From contig JADBKX010000159.1 in NCBI GenBank assembly GCA_014894735.1, positions 1-6,469 on the forward strand: a stretch of 6,469 nt of DNA. Reading direction: 5' to 3'. This DNA comes from Candidatus Sediminicultor sextus. Its GTDB lineage: Bacteria > Atribacterota > Phoenicimicrobiia > Phoenicimicrobiales > Phoenicimicrobiaceae. Position numbers and translations under genes: made by a program. This document shows positions 6,437 to 6,469 of the stretch, piece by piece. Within the stretch, counting starts at the first letter, position 1. Each line of letters opens with the position of its first letter. Under the pieces are notes generated by a model. That model worked only from the letters and a program-made list of their open reading frames with translations, was not told the origin of the DNA and ran no database searches.

Positions 6437-6469
6437 CTAAATTTGTCTTAAGGCTTCGGTTGGTTCAAG
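6437..6469 (-). CDS. C-terminal tail of a probable FtsX/MacB-type ABC permease (partial)
   Basis: Reading the minus strand inward from the right edge in one frame gives LEPTEALRQI and then TAG (6437-6439). The pattern D/E-P-x-E-A-L-R within a few residues of the stop is the usual ending of FtsX/MacB/LolCE-type permeases (for example LDPVEALRYE). These inner-membrane proteins work with an ATPase to expel lipoproteins, lipids or peptides. Only ten codons are inside the window, so this is recognition of a short signature, not a domain. It is strengthened by the next gene being a LolA-like carrier, a usual partner of such permeases. The spacer to that gene is 129 bases and contains repeats. Confidence 0.6.
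   Translation of the reverse strand, partial: LEPTEALRQI

Overview
This is an AT-rich bacterial window in which every supportable gene reads on the minus strand, so transcription order runs from right to left. The protein set suggests a diderm anaerobe: a class I hybrid cluster protein of the Desulfovibrio type, an old yellow enzyme with a cysteine-rich tail, a LolA-like periplasmic protein and an outer-membrane beta-barrel with a terminal phenylalanine. Intergenic spacers carry short GC-rich palindromes and heptamer repeats set in AT-rich DNA. I recall this style from uncultured anaerobic lineages such as Atribacterota, but the sequence alone does not fix the phylum.

Layout in transcription order: the last ten codons of a probable FtsX/MacB-type ABC permease (6437-6469); a spacer with a palindrome and tandem heptamers; a LolA-like outer membrane lipoprotein-sorting protein (5552-6307); a secreted beta-barrel protein (4390-5499); hydroxylamine reductase/hybrid cluster protein hcp (2641-4296); a MalY/PatB-type PLP C-S lyase or aminotransferase (1364-2539); an old yellow enzyme family flavin oxidoreductase (91-1194); and the ribosome binding site and start codon of one further gene leaving the left edge.

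Two functional blocks are visible. The right block (permease tail, LolA-like carrier, beta-barrel) has one candidate component for each envelope layer and may form a transport route from inner to outer membrane. This is the most interesting part of the window. The left block (hcp, malY-like, OYE) holds single redox and amino-acid enzymes separated by 100-170 base spacers, with no obvious shared pathway. Nitrosative stress defence is the only well-supported role among them. The malY-like gene is bracketed by two intergenic stem-loops that share GTCCCCT and have T-runs on the plus strand, opposite to the genes.

No tRNA, rRNA, CRISPR array, transposase or clear minus-strand intrinsic terminator was seen.
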